Below the pieces are notes generated by a model, which was given only the letters and a program-made list of their open reading frames with translations, did no database searches and was not told the origin of the DNA. A stretch of 64,000 nucleotides of DNA. It comes from Actinernus sp. WN-2022 (taxonomy: Eukaryota > Cnidaria > Anthozoa > Actiniaria > Actinernidae). The first letter of the stretch is position 1. Each line of letters starts with the position of its first letter. The position numbers and the translations under genes were made by a program. Shown here in pieces: positions 1-12,396 of this stretch. The stretch spans positions 87,339,740-87,403,739 of the forward strand of contig JAOWCC010000577.1 in NCBI GenBank assembly GCA_030867875.1, read 5' to 3'.

Positions 1-1290
1 ACTAGTCTATAACTTACAAGTACAGACTAAAATACATACAGTTACAAAGTGCTAACTTTACAATACTAGTCTATAACTTACAAGTACAGACTAAAATACA
101 TACAGTTACAAAGTGCTAACTTTACAATACTAGTCTATAACTTACAAGTACAGACCAAAATACATACAGTTTCAAAGTGCTAACTTTACAATACTAGTCT
201 ATAACTTACAAGTACAGACTAAAATACATACAGTTACAAAGTGCTAACTTTACAATACTAGTCTATAACTTACAAGTACAGACTAAAATACATACAGTTA
301 CAAAGTGCTAACTTTACAATACTAGTCTATAACTTACAAGTACAGACTAAAATACATACAGTTACAAAGTGCTAACTTTACAATACTAGTCTATAACTTA
401 CAAGTACAGACTAAAATACATACAGTTACAAAGTGCTAACTTTACAATACTAGTCTATAAGTTACAAGTACAGACTAAAATACATACAGTTTCAAAGTGC
501 TAACTTTACAATACTAGTCTATAACTTACAAGTACAGACTAAAATACATACAGTTACAAAGTGATAACTTTACAATAATAGCCTATAACTTACAAGTACA
601 GACTAAAATACATACAGTTTCAAAGTGCTAACTTTACAATACTAGTCTATAACTTACAAGTACAGACTAAAATACATACAGTTACAAAGTGCTAACTTTA
701 CAATACTAGTCTATAACTTACAAGTACAGACTAAAATACATACAGTTTCAAAGTGCTAACTTTACAATACTAGTCTATAACTTACAAGTACAGACTAAAA
801 TACATACAGTTACAAAGTGCTAACTTTACAATACTAGTCTATAACTTACAAGTACAGACTAAAATACATACAGTTACAAAGTGCTAACTTTACAATACTA
901 GTCTATAACTTACAAGTACAGACTAAAATACATACAGTTTCAAAGTGCTAACTTTACAATACTAGTCTATAACTTACAAGTACAGACTAAAATACATACA
1001 GTTACAAAGTGCTAACTTTACAATACTAGTCTATAACTTACAAGTACAGACTAAAATACATACAGTTTCAAAGTGCTAACTTTACAATACTAGTCTATAA
1101 CTTATAAGTACAGACTAAAATACATACAGTTACAAAGTGCTAACTTTACAATACTAGTCTATAACTTACAAGTACAGACTAAAATACATACAGTTTCAAA
1201 GTGCTAACTTTACAATACTAGTCTATAACTTACAAGTACAGACTAAAATACATACAGTTTCAAAGTGCTAACTTTACAATAATAGCCTAC
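1..1290. repeat. 64-bp satellite array, 20 copies
   Basis: Exact 64-bp periodicity runs from the first base to 1280, followed by a partial unit to about 1290. Each unit starts ACTAGTCTATAACTTACAAG and ends CTTTACAAT. Copies differ by only a few bases. One common variant swaps GTTACAAAG for GTTTCAAAG, giving two interleaved subtypes. Copy 10 (about 577) carries AATAGCCTA in place of ACTAGTCTA, and the same variant is seen at the array edge (1281). The array is cut by the left window edge, so total length is unknown. No coding potential. Confidence 0.97.
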
Positions 1291-1690
1291 AAAAAGAAAA
1301 GCTATAAAATTGAATCAACTAACAAATGTAAATTAGTAAAATTACGTACAAAAAGTATTAAGATGTACGATAGTTTATCATATGACCCGTACGGCCCCGC
1401 GCGCGCTTTCCTTTCAAAACCATTTACAAAAGTCACGTGATGAGGGCCGGACGTGTATGGCGTGAGGGGCCGGAAAAAGCCGTATGGCCCTGCACATTTT
1501 TTTCTTGCTGTGGGGTGCTCTACAAAAAAATGGTCATATGATTAAAAAAAAATGTTAAGTGAGTTAGGTCGGAACGGACGGGAAAGTATTTGGCTCGAGG
1601 TCATGGCGTACGGACCGAGCGAACCGTACAAAATGACCGAGAGCCAAATATATTCCCGTCGGCCCTCCCACTCAGTCAATAAGTACTTTC
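1291..1690. repeat. GC-rich spacer with an imperfect inverted repeat
   Basis: Between satellite and LINE lies a more GC-rich stretch. Near 1575-1660 the segment GGCTCGAGGTCAT is mirrored by ATGACCGAGAGCC, with GGACGGGAA and TTCCCGTC flanking them. This looks like a small palindromic element. No gene is seen. Confidence 0.45.
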
Positions 1691-3960
1691 GGTAATGCTT
1701 CAGAAGAATTCTATTTTTCCTGGCTTAATAAAGAGCTCGATACTATAAAAATACATGTCTGGCAATCAGCACCGTAAGGCAAGGCTTCAGTTTTTTAAAT
1801 CGACATTGATAAATTGTCTGTTTAGCTACTAAAAGGATGAAATTTGGAAGCAGATAGTTTTGATAGTTTTCCCAAAGGCCAAATATCCATCCTTTTCGGA
1901 TAATATTCCGTCATATACACACAAACTACCAAGCCATGCCTGAACTGACGTTCAGAATGTAGAAACATGATGATAGTGGTAAAGAATGTGCTCATGGGAT
2001 TCGTCTACAGTTTCACAGAAGGTACAGAGTGGAGAGCAGACCTAATTTTCATCTTACACATAATTTTGTTAGTATACAGAATACGGTTTAGAATTTTGTA
2101 TTAAAATACTTCGTCTCGGGGAATATGGCACCAATATCGACTGAGCCTGAGGCGAATAAGGTTAAATAGCTTCACAGTACTAAAATTACAATTTAAGAGA
2201 AATTGTCCGCCTACGGTTGCTAGTTATTCTCAAGAAAAAGCTTCCATGAGCTAGGATAGTCATCGCAAATATTTTTAATACAGATTATTCTCTGTGACTG
2301 AATGTTTGATTGGAGATCAGGTATTTTTAGGTCTCCTAAATCGATCCATTTATAAGGGCTTATCGCTTGATCTTGTATTTAACATTCCAAATGAAATCAT
2401 ACATTTGCTTGGGTGATCGTTTCCTTGTCGTCTACACGTATTAGTGAAGTTCTATAAATGAATTTAGGTATAGCAAAATATTTAAGAATTTTTATCTTTC
2501 CAAGAAGAGTAAGATTTCACCATTTCCAAATATTTAATGCCTTTTTAAAGATTTTTTTCGTAAGTGAAAAAAAATCCCAATATTTTAATAGGGTTATCAA
2601 TAACCTTGATATATAGTCTAACAGGGGATTGTTGTTTTGCATCACTGCCTAGCCACATTGCTTCGGTTTTAGTAGTATTAACCAGTAGTCCACGGTACTT
2701 TCCAAATGTATCCAGCAATGCACATAGCTTGAGATAAGATTGATAATCTTTTAAAAAGGTAGTTATATCATCCGTAATTATATAGATAGTTTCACTTGTT
2801 CGTTATTGACACAAATACCTTGGATTTCCTTTTCATTCCGCACTGAAATTGCTAACAGCTCCAGTGCAATAGCCCACTTCCGCGATATGCTTTACTTGTC
2901 ACGCACAAAGGTTTCAGTATGAGGCTCCGTGCTAAATTTAATTTATTATTTTCACAGAGAAAAGAATAAATTTAATTTAGCACGGAGTCTCGCATTAAAA
3001 CGGTTGTGCGTGACAAGTAAAGCATATCGCGGAAGTGGGCTATTGTAAATAAGAAAGGGACAGGGGATCGCCTTGTCTTACACCGCTCGGCCCCACTCTG
3101 AAATAACTTGTACAGAAATTACTATTCATCACGCAGCTAGATAAATTATGGTAAAATGTATTAGCCCATCTTATAAAAGAGGGCCCGAAATTAAATGCTT
3201 TTAATGAGGCAAATAAAAAAGTCCAGTTCAGCGAAACAAATGCTTTTTCGAAGTCAATAGCGACTAAAATGCCCGATATGTTCTTGTTTGTGTAAAATCT
3301 ATCATGTCATTGATTGTCCTAACAGCATCAAAGATAATGTTCTGCCTTTTACATAAGTGTGTTGATTATGGTTAATAATATCGGGTAAAACCTTCTGTAA
3401 ACGATTTGCGAGTGCTTTAGAACCATTTTTTCCGTCTATATTAATTAAAGAAATAGAACGCCAGTTTATTTAGGATAAGCCTGCATGTCCGGCTTTATCT
3501 CTATTTTCGACTAATGTAATGATTGTTTGTTTCAGAGAATTGGACAGTTCACGATGAATATGTGAATAATTCAAGGAATCGACTAAATATTTTCCTACCA
3601 ACGGCCAAAATGATTTATAAAATTCTGTACTTAAAGCATCATTGCCGGGGGACTTCTTATTTTCCATAGTTTGTAAGGCGTTATATAACATTAATTTAGG
3701 GTGAGTTCGCCTTCACACAAATCTATCATTAGATCCGAAAATTTAGGAATATTATATAGGGTTAGCAAGGAATCTACTGGCCGGGCATAATCTTCCGAAA
3801 ACGCCGTGGCGTTTTCAGTATATAGTGATGAATAAAAGGATTCAAGTTCGTCATAATATATTCCTGGGATTAGTTGTGTGGTCGGTTGTCTTTACCGCTT
3901 AATTTTCTAATACAGCATTTAAAAAAACGTATTATTTTCGAGGTTAAGGAAATATTTGTT
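1690..3960 (-). pseudogene. L1-type LINE, reverse transcriptase and C-terminal region, decayed
   Basis: On the minus strand, read from about 3860 down to 1690, conceptual translation in shifting frames gives L1-clade reverse transcriptase blocks: ENKKSPGND and STEFYKSFW (3470-3691), INWRSISLINID (about 3470-3420), VAIDFEKAF (about 3265), GVRQGDPLS (about 3075), then a thumb segment with GFFFTYEKN (about 2560). It ends in a Cys-His cluster (CTFCETVDESHEH, about 2010-2050). These are the expected L1 order. Frameshifts and stops break every domain and the endonuclease is missing, so it is dead and 5' truncated. A 177-bp palindrome (2868-3044) sits inside the palm coding region, between PLS and the ELLAISVRNE block. 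The family is well supported; the exact ends are approximate. Confidence 0.88.
2868..3044. mobile_element. Palindromic foldback MITE, copy 1 (inside LINE)
   Basis: A near-perfect inverted repeat: left arm from AATAGCCCACTTCCGCGATA, right arm ending TATCGCGGAAGTGGGCTATT, with AT-rich loop sequence around 2955. It splits the reverse transcriptase reading frame of the surrounding LINE, so it inserted later. A second copy at 17079-17217 has the same ends, which defines the element boundary. No clear target-site duplication is visible. It is non-coding. Confidence 0.85.
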
Positions 3961-5040
3961 ATTGTTCTCGCCCTAAGATTATTTCTAAATCAACGAGGTT
4001 CGCCTCTAAGGCCTTGTCCACACCTATCCGTTTACGTTTGAAAACGCAACTTTTTGTCAAATATTATATTTTTTGGAACTCGAACCCCGCTCCTCCTACT
4101 CGTAAGGCAAACTTCGCAACCACTACACTAAACAACCATCATCACTCAATTGCTGTCAAATTTTTAAATTTTTAAACTACTGCTAATCTATGTATTTTTA
4201 GCCAATCAGATTGCGTGAGCGATTCCTCTCCTTAGAAACTCTGGATCCTTTGGTTCCTGACACAAAGCGGCCTTTTGAAATCATGGTTGAACATTAACAT
4301 AACAATTCTAATATTTATCAACGCGAAGTATCGCTATATCAAATCCTAGTTAAGCATAAAAGCGAATTTTATGCATATGTATGCCAAATGTAATGGCTTT
4401 AATAGCAGATGCCAGAGCTTTGACCATGCAGACAACTTAACAGCAGACAATAACTTTGATGTTAATTCATAAGTACATCAAAACTAGAAAGTGATAAATC
4501 TCGCTGTTTCTTCACTCCTTTTATCAGTGAAGTTCTATGAAAGGCATGATTTTAAAGAATGACGTATGTTCTGTTTTTTCTGTTGTGAGCTTGTTCTTTG
4601 TGAATAAAACTGAGCTCAGCTGTTCCCCTAGCGTTCTTTCTTTAGCGATTTATTTCGTTCAAAAGTAGCAGTAACATTATCCCTTACGATAAAAGTATCC
4701 CTTCGTACTATCCTGGGCTTCAATAGGCCCTTTGCAGCTAGCACATCACGTACGCGTGGTTGTACTGGAGAGCAAAAAATATCTGACTTCATTTATTTTA
4801 AGGCCTTGTACGAGATCGGTATTGCTATTAGCAAAACCTGTTTGTATTTAAAATGCTATTTTTCACCTCCAATCGATTGTCGATATTTCTAAATCTGCGT
4901 TTTAAAAGATAGCTTCCTCTCCCTCATCCATGGCAACGCCTTTCCCATGGGAATCACGAGCTCAATTCATTCGTTAATGAAGTACTATATCAGCACGTGA
5001 CTGTTAGCTGCAAAAGACCAATTTAAGGTTGAATTGCTCC
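3961..5040. other. Intergenic, nothing recognised
   Basis: AT-rich DNA between the LINE and the 3' end of the GPCR gene. I see no reading frame with domain content, no RNA gene and no clear inverted repeat. Confidence 0.5.
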
Positions 5041-5042
5041 TG

Positions 5043-6642
5043 TCAACCAGCGGTATCATTAACAGATGCATGCGTGGTATCATTTGTGGTAGCGTCACCT
5101 TCGGCAGCCTCGTCGAATACAGGCGTACAGTTCGTTCTTCTTTGTCTTTCAGAGGTGGATAGGTCAGGAACTCTCAAGGCTGATGCCAACGAACCTTCTG
5201 AGATGTCATGATTGGCAAATCGTCGGAATGCCCGGGTGAAGGTCTTCATTCGCCAGGCGTAGAGAAATTGATTCCCCGAGCAGTTGATTAACACGAGGGC
5301 AATGAAAATGTCGCGCAAACAGTGGATAAAGATACAGTTACAATTCTCACACAAGTTGATGATCAGAATAAATACGCAGGCAGGGATGTTGCAGAGAGTG
5401 TAGAAAATAAGGATAGCCAAAAATCCTCTGGTTACACGACGTTCGTACTCAGTCCTCTTGGCTTCTGACCGTGATGTTGTGCAATGCAGCTGTTCAATTT
5501 GGCGGGAACTTTGACTGACTGTTCCATAGATACGAAAAAAAGCAACAAAGATGATAACAAGCGTGACAAATACCGTTGCGACTGCAAAGAAAAACGCGAA
5601 TTTGAAAAATCCGATTTGGAAGTACAAGCACGGTAACGATATGGATATAAACCATATAACAATAGAGAATTTGACAGCTCGTGTGGGACGCATTCTTTGT
5701 CTGTAGCGTGCCGTGACGGTGATGCATCTTTCTATCGCTAAGGCTGCGATGCTCAACAGGGAGGCAGTGCAGGAGATGAAGAACGACATATGAGGTAAGG
5801 CATACCACGTGATCACTGTGTAACCAAGCGCTTCCCTGGAAAAAGAGGGAATCATATCTTTTTAAATGTAAAGTATTTCTCTCAAGCAATGATTATAGAT
5901 TAACTAAACATGGCAATATACTCAAGCATTTACTTGAGGGTTTGATTACCTCTAAAATAAGTAAGGATTAGTTCATTTATAAGTCATTCCGAGGTGATTA
6001 AAGTGCATATAAGTCCTAGCCAGTTATCTTTAGATATCGACACGAGCGCTAGACTGAGGCGCTTACCTCTTTGAGAGAACGGGGCATGAGTTATTCATTC
6101 AATAATTTACACAAGGGGGTCACGGGCACCCTAGGACCCCCCTAGCTACGCCCCCGATGTTTCTGCATGGGATGTTATATATCATCCCAGGTTTGATAAT
6201 TATATAATGTGTGGATTTATCCTATAAGACACTGGATGTTAGGGATAATTCAGCTGGATTGATGGTCTTTGTTACCGCGGCACATCAAAGATAGCCGACC
6301 TAACTATGAACTAAAACCATATAACAACTTTTTCTGGTTCGGTGTAGTGCCATAATTTCCTCCATAAGTAGGATTGAGTACCAGTGAGGCTTACCTGATG
6401 TGAAATAGAATAAAGATAGGATCCGTGATGGCACCCACTACTAAATCAGCAATGGCCATGTTCAGCAGAAGGTAGTTAAATGACGTCTTCAGCTCCTTAT
6501 TTGGATCTTTCAGGATCGCAATGCAGATGAGAAAGTTTCCAGGTAAGGTGATGATCGTGAGGAGACTGGTAAAGACCGAGGTGAAAATTGACAGCCCAAA
6601 GGGAGCCCGGACATCGGCGCAATGATCTTCTCCAAAAACCAT
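5043..6642 (-). CDS. Class A GPCR, melanocortin/MECA-like, two exons
   Basis: Coding exons are 6642-6395 and 5835-5043 on the minus strand (346 residues). The intron has a GTAAG donor after 6395 and a TTTTTCCAG acceptor before 5835, and splits codon Arg83. The ATG at 6642 lies just inside an exon that begins after a CAG at 6660, suggesting a 5' UTR intron. Seven hydrophobic segments are visible. Landmarks: Asn36 (1.50) in PGNFLIC, Asp66 (2.50) in NMAIADL, ERC in place of DRY after TM3, CNIP in TM6 where CWxP is usual, and NQFLYAW in TM7 where NPxxY is usual. The second extracellular loop is very short, there is no Cys at 3.25, and the TM6-TM7 loop carries a C..C.C cluster, all recalling melanocortin/MECA receptors. 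It is the paralogue of the receptor at 55658. The ligand cannot be told; the plasma membrane location is inferred. Confidence 0.9.
5836..6394 (-). other. Intron of the GPCR gene
   Basis: A 559-bp intron with GT donor (6394-6393) and AG acceptor (5837-5836), phase 2, placed just before the REAL segment that opens the loop to TM3. The paralogue at 55658 has no intron here. No mobile element is obvious within it. Confidence 0.85.
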
Positions 6643-7186
6643 TTTGGTGTTTCGGTAACCTGTTGGAAAGTGAAGAAAACGAATTGTGTTGTGTATTCAA
6701 ATGGATACATTTATTCCGTGCTTTAAATGGAAGGGAACCTTGAAAAGATGTGAGACCATTATAAACATGTCATGTAACAGAAAACCTACTCTTCATTGTC
6801 AAAGGAAAAAAATCAACGGAGTAGTTTGGTTCTCTTTGTAAAACTATATCAGATTTAGGATTAGAAGTAGAAATGTATTACTCATTCCTCATCAAACAAG
6901 AACACCTAACTGTTCACGTAGCCCCTTACACATCCCATTTCATATTGCTTTTAGATTGTAAATTATTAGTGTGTCTATCGACAGCCGTCGTAAACGCGTT
7001 TTACCATTCTAAATTTCCTCGGGCCCGCAGTAATTGGCTTAGGCTGTTGCGGCTACCCTGTCACGGTTCTTCAATTGTGTGTGATTTAGTGAGAACCATT
7101 CTGATTATTGTAATTTATTTCACATTTCTTTGTCCTTACTTTACTTGTCTTCTACATTCTCTGTGGCAAACTGATAAAAATGAAAT

Positions 7187-8027
7187 GAAAGGTGTCTCGA
7201 TTGAAACTCCGAAGCCACTTTTCGAAATTAAACAAAATGTCATAACCTTTACGATTTTCGCCGCTTGATTCTGCTCACATTTTCACAAACAGTACACAAT
7301 TTATTCATACAGCTGATAATGTCATAATATTGACCCGATCACGCGGCATAATAATGACATAATTGGCGTCAGACAACTCCACTTTTTTGATATTTTGGCC
7401 ATTACTCGAAATCTAGTCGAACGATTTTTTTTCAAACAACAGGAAACTGTTCAAACGTATAACACATCTACACAATGCAACTTTTAATCAAGATCCCCTT
7501 GGTCGGAAGGTGGCGAAAACTAATTTGGGCTCTGAATTTCTAACCTTACTAACGTTGTCAAAGTTTAAAGGACCGTACCTTTCTGTCAATAGAAGTGATT
7601 AGAAATCGGTCTTTCATAAGAATAATACACCAATTCCTATCTCTGTAAAATCCGTATGTCTACAATTGGGGATATTTTTCAGCGATAAGACTGCGCATTC
7701 GGTCGCCCGGCCTTCCGACCTAGGAATCTTGATTAAAATTTGCATTAAAATTTGCATCGCATTATAAGTTTTAACAGTTTCCAATTGCTTGAAAAAAATG
7801 TTCGACTAGATTTCGAGTAATGGCTCAAAACGTGGTGTTCACTGACGTCGCCGGATTACGTAATTAGCATCTATGATCACGTAAATAGTTTGACATTATT
7901 ACTTGTATCAATAAATTGTGTACTGTTTGTGAAAATGTGAGCATAAACAAGCAAACCTCATAAAAGTTATGACATTTTGTTTAAATTCGCAAAGTGGCTT
8001 CGGAGTTTCGATCGAGACCGCACCTTA
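7187..8027. mobile_element. Large foldback element with ~320-bp inverted arms
   Basis: The left arm (7187 to about 7520) and right arm (about 7705 to 8027) are inverted copies. Matching blocks include CTCCGAAGCCAC / GTGGCTTCGGAG, ATTTTCACAAACAGTACACA / TGTGTACTGTTTGTGAAAAT, TACTCGAAATCTAGTCGAAC / GTTCGACTAGATTTCGAGTA and CCGACC / GGTCGG near the centre. The ~185-bp centre is unique. Ends read AAGGTG / CACCTT. There is no transposase, so this is a non-autonomous DNA element. The arms have diverged, so it is old. Confidence 0.82.
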
Positions 8028-8670
8028 AATGACACTTTATTGGCAACATCACTTGTTCTGGCTTGTTTTTAATATTTAAAAACTCTCTTCCACGATTTTA
8101 TCATAGATTTAAAGATTTTCGCGCGCAAAGGATTGTGGTTTAAAGTACATGCCGCCATTTTGTTCTGTACGGTAGATTGTAATCGCTTGCACTAACACAT
8201 GACGTCACAATTTTCTTCGCTTGTCTTCCAAGCCTTTTCCTTCTTTATATGAATAGCTTTTTCTCGAAGAACTGTGTCCTTGAAGAATCTACATTTTTCA
8301 TCGCCCAGAATGGCCATTGTTAGTTTTTGGAATACTCGTGTAATTTGAAATTCATGAGGTTTGAGATTCACCTTATGATTGGCTAACATTTAACTGTTCT
8401 GGGAGCTCTAAATCCCTTGGCACTTAAATGTGCGAAAGCCGTTTTTTTTTTTAAGTTCGCGGCAAAGTAATTATTAGTGATACTCAACTTAAAAGTTTAC
8501 TCATGCACACTGTTTTCTTTTCTGTTGTTACATACTGAATCGGTCATGACGCGCCTACGCTGTCCTTTTATTTAACTTTTTATACTCTCTCGAGGAAACC
8601 TCCTCGCTACAAGCCTGATGGTTTCCTGAGGCCTCCTCGCCACTACATCAATTGTATCATGCATTCACGA
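8028..8670. other. Intergenic, nothing firm
   Basis: A 65-codon minus-strand open frame (8389-8192) with a lysine-rich C-terminus is present, but I recognise no family and it begins without support from splice sites. The rest shows no structure. Confidence 0.35.
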
Positions 8671-8682
8671 ACTTCAATTCTT

Positions 8683-8705
8683 TATATATATATATATATA
8701 TATAT
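8683..8705. repeat. (TA)n microsatellite
   Basis: An uninterrupted AT dinucleotide run, followed about 35 bp later by a poly-A run (about 8740-8758). Confidence 0.9.
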
Positions 8706-8797
8706 TGTTAATGTATGTATTCTATGTGTGGCAAAGCGCAAAAAAAAAAAAAAAAAAAGAGTTGAGCCATGAGAGTTTTGACTTCAACTATCTTCAT

Positions 8798-9256
8798 GCG
8801 CCCTGGTCTGAAAGTTGCCGCTTAGAGATTTTTTACTCTTGTTAGTAAAGGAAACTTGTTACCCAATACTCGGGCCAATACTCTTTTGTCAGTATCTAGA
8901 ACACCTAGAATTTTGAGTGATATCTCATTTGAAAGCGACATTCCTGTAGAATCTGTTTGGAACCTTGTTTACGAAGCGATTTGAACACAACCGTGAGATA
9001 TTTTCATTTTATTTTAAGCCGCCCTGGTGTGAAAGTTGCCGCTTAGAGATTTTTCACTCTTGTTAGTTAAGAAAACTACCCAAACTCTTTTGTCAGTATC
9101 TCGAATTATAGAACACCTAGAATTTTGAATGATATCTCATTTGAAAGCGACATTCCTGTAGAATTTGTTTTGAAACTTGTTTACGAAGCGATTTGAACAT
9201 AACCGTGAGATATTTTCATTTTATCTCAAGCCACCCTGGTTTGAAAGTTGTCGCTG
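8798..9256. repeat. Tandem duplication, ~215-bp unit, 2.1 copies
   Basis: CCCTGGT starts three successive units at 8801, 9022 and 9234 (periods 221 and 212). Shared blocks include GAAAGTTGCCGCTTAGAGAT and ATCTCATTTGAAAGCGACAT. The third copy stops after about 20 bp (GAAAGTTGTCGCT). The two full copies differ by small indels, so the duplication is moderately old. Non-coding. Confidence 0.88.
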
Positions 9257-12200
9257 GCGATTTGAGGGGGACAGCGATCGCCGAAACCTTGTGTGAGTTT
9301 TAGGTGGGACTAGTGCACTAGTTCTTCCTTTCGATCTTCAACACTTCACTGATTCAACGGAATTTACAAGGCGATATATCCTCAGAGCAAGCACTTTACC
9401 CACGCGTCCATTGGCACTCTCCTGCAGCTCGCACCCAACAGTTTTCAGGTTTCTATGCAAGACGTTAAACTAGTAACGTTTTGGAACAGCCTTCCAATTC
9501 CAAAGCGCATTTCCTTGAATCTGTATATGGTAGTTTAGTTCACATCGGGTGTTGCTTGGTTCCCGTAGACGAAGCCAAGACTGATCAACTAGATCAGTTG
9601 GACTCGAAGCGTTACTCGAAATCGTATTCGGAAGTGTTCGTCATGTTTGCAATATCACATATTAGTTTGAATGATAAACTCGGCAACATGAATGCGCTAC
9701 GCTTGATCATGAACTTCAAATGTTTATGGTTTCTAAAGCAACGTACTTCCCGCCGATTATTAAACTCGAATTTCGCGCTATTGGGTCTAATTCCCAGAAG
9801 GAATATTAATTGTCAGTGATTTTATCACCTCCATGACAAGCTCGAATTAATTTGCTGTTGTAATTATAATAATCGTCCAGAAATCACGTTTTATTAAAAG
9901 TTTTTTCGTTTATTAGATGAGGTTTTTTCGGACCGATTTTAAAGAGTAACATATCATTTTAAAGTTGATCTAAAGTGCAACAAGAAGCCGTCTGTACAAT
10001 TTTTTATAGCTTCACGATTGACGAGAAAAGAGGCTCCAAAGTTTGTCATTAAGATGTTTTCATACAATTTTTGACTAAAAGTCACCTTTATTCAGAGAGC
10101 CAAGATAGTAGGTTTTTTAAAGCGTTCATTCCATAAATTGAGTCCGAACGATCAGTCGATGTTTCGGTAATAAAAAGCCGATTGTATAATTTGTCTAAAG
10201 CGAAAAAGAAAGCAATCTCTTCCATTTTTATCAAGCTACCTTGCGCAGAATCGGCCATTTTCTCGGCATTTGAATCTACCGCTAAGCAGTTAATGAGCTT
10301 GCCGCGCGAGTGATTTCGGCAGTTAATGAGATGTGCATATCGATATGTGTGGCGATGTGGACTTAGCATGCGGAAGAGTTAAGTATAGACACAATTTCAG
10401 TTCCAATATTTTCCTTTCCATTTGTCATGTTTTGACAAAATATCGTCTGATTGCATAAAAATACATCAGGGGAAGCAATTTTTTTTAATTGATAATATCT
10501 TAATTGATAATATACCAAAAAACATAGGATATTAGGTGAATTGGATGCCGTCTTTACTAAAACACGCCGTAGTAAATAATACTGAGCAGTTTGAGGGTTT
10601 GGTCTTTCATTGATGTAAAGCTATTGACATTTAAATGTAGGGAAAATCACGCAAACAAGCCTACTAGTTAGGCATAACTGGCTCAAACCAAACCATATGC
10701 AACTCTATACAATGTATATTGAAATCTCGATAACTTAGTACCATCTTATGCTATCACCCCTAAAATTCAAATTATTTCTAATCTTGGCATGGATCTTAAC
10801 ATGGTAGCATTCAACTGTTATTTACTGCTCTCTATACTATTAAAACATAATTCGCCATTTTTGGAATAGAGTCTATAATATCAGGAATTCCTATTCTTTC
10901 ATTTCTTTCTTTCATTTTTATTTTAACACGATTATTGAATTTTCTGTGGTGTTCATCTTTAATATTCTGTTTGCCACATTTATAGACCCTAAGTAACAAT
11001 GTTTACAATAACAAGTTACTATAATTATAATCATAATTATTATTGGCAAAGCATTTCACATAAAATCCGTCGAGAAACTTTCTCCCTCTCACATCACAAC
11101 ACATTGCTGTTGTTGGTGAAAAGTATCTATTTTCGGCAAAAAATATTTCATTTTATGTTATTTTTATTCAAAGGGCTTGGATCTATAACTTTTTCGCCTT
11201 TGTTCTAGATCAGCCAGTGAGCTTTAATTAAACAGATACTTTTTCATAAAATTTAACATTAGATTTGTACAGCAGATTGTTAGTTGTCTTAATTATTTTT
11301 AATTTGTTCTAGATAGAGAACATGTCTCTAGTCACGAAATGCACGAGTTGATTATTCTACTGACGAAGAATAATAATTTCGCAAATATTTGTTATTCAAA
11401 TATTTAGTACTTGGTATTTTCCCAAAAAAAAAATTTGGAAAAGTATTTTTCTTTAATGAAAAAGAAAGAACATATTTTATCGTAGATAGTATATTTTTTT
11501 GGAATCGTATATTTTGAAACTATCGTGAAACAGAGAAATGACATCAAATTTTAAAAGGTAGAGCAGCTGCCAATGACGTATTATAGTTTAAATATTGCCT
11601 GCGAGTTCTCGTGAAAATTATACCACAACATTATTACTTGTTAACTAGGCTTAACAAAAAAACCACGTACTAAAGCCTGGATAGCTAGTATGCCACTGAA
11701 CTACAAGAATACATATTTAGTTTACGTTGTTGTTTAGACATTTCCCTTGTATATAATTCTCTGCCCATTATTTTCACTCACTGATCTTCAAAAAATGTTT
11801 CACTTCTCACATTAATCCTATGAATCGAAGTAACCTAAATAAAGACGATACCCAACAAATAACGTAAATCTCACCTGAAAAAGATGTACGAACCTTAAAT
11901 ACAATACATGTACATTTACTGAACGTACCTCCTTATCAAGAATTATCATTAATGCGTGTAAACACAGTACCAGTAGCTTGTTGTATATATTTTGTTCTCA
12001 GCCAGAACCACCTCCAGAACTTTCACAGCTCTGCAAAACTTACTTCACTCAGTAAAAAAGAAGCGAATATATCTCCCACAGATAAGAAAGACGCCTTGAA
12101 AATTAAATCAGTCTTTCCGGAGGCGTTTGGTTCTTGTGACATAACCGAGGAGGATTTAATGCTTTGTGGACTTTAGGCTATCACATGTGATAACAAGCAA

Positions 12201-12396
12201 ATTGCACATCTCTTGTAATTAGCTTCGACAGGGCTCCTGGCTTCGATGATAAAAGTATGGATAAACCATGGTGCGGGGAAAATAAAGTCAAACAACGGAA
12301 AAGCATAGTAATTGAAAGTTTTTAATTAGGAGAACAAAGATTATTAGTGGAAAGAGGGTTAGAAAATGCGAAGGAGATTTAATTTCTAAGAGTTTT
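9257..12396. other. Intergenic desert
   Basis: Low-GC sequence. Short open frames at 9481-9819 (+), 10369-10088 (-), 10999-11208 (+) and 11952-12176 (+) show no motif I know. The 10088 frame contains a plausible small-protein start (MADSAQ, in a favourable ATGG context) but has no splice or homology support. Nothing else is seen. Confidence 0.4.

Noticed and set aside
1..1290. CRISPR-like regular spacing
   Set aside because: Units are contiguous 64-bp tandem copies with no unique spacers, and the window is eukaryotic.
5029..5211. Plus-strand 60-codon frame over the 3' end of the first GPCR
   Set aside because: Shadow of the receptor's serine- and threonine-rich C-terminal coding region on the other strand.
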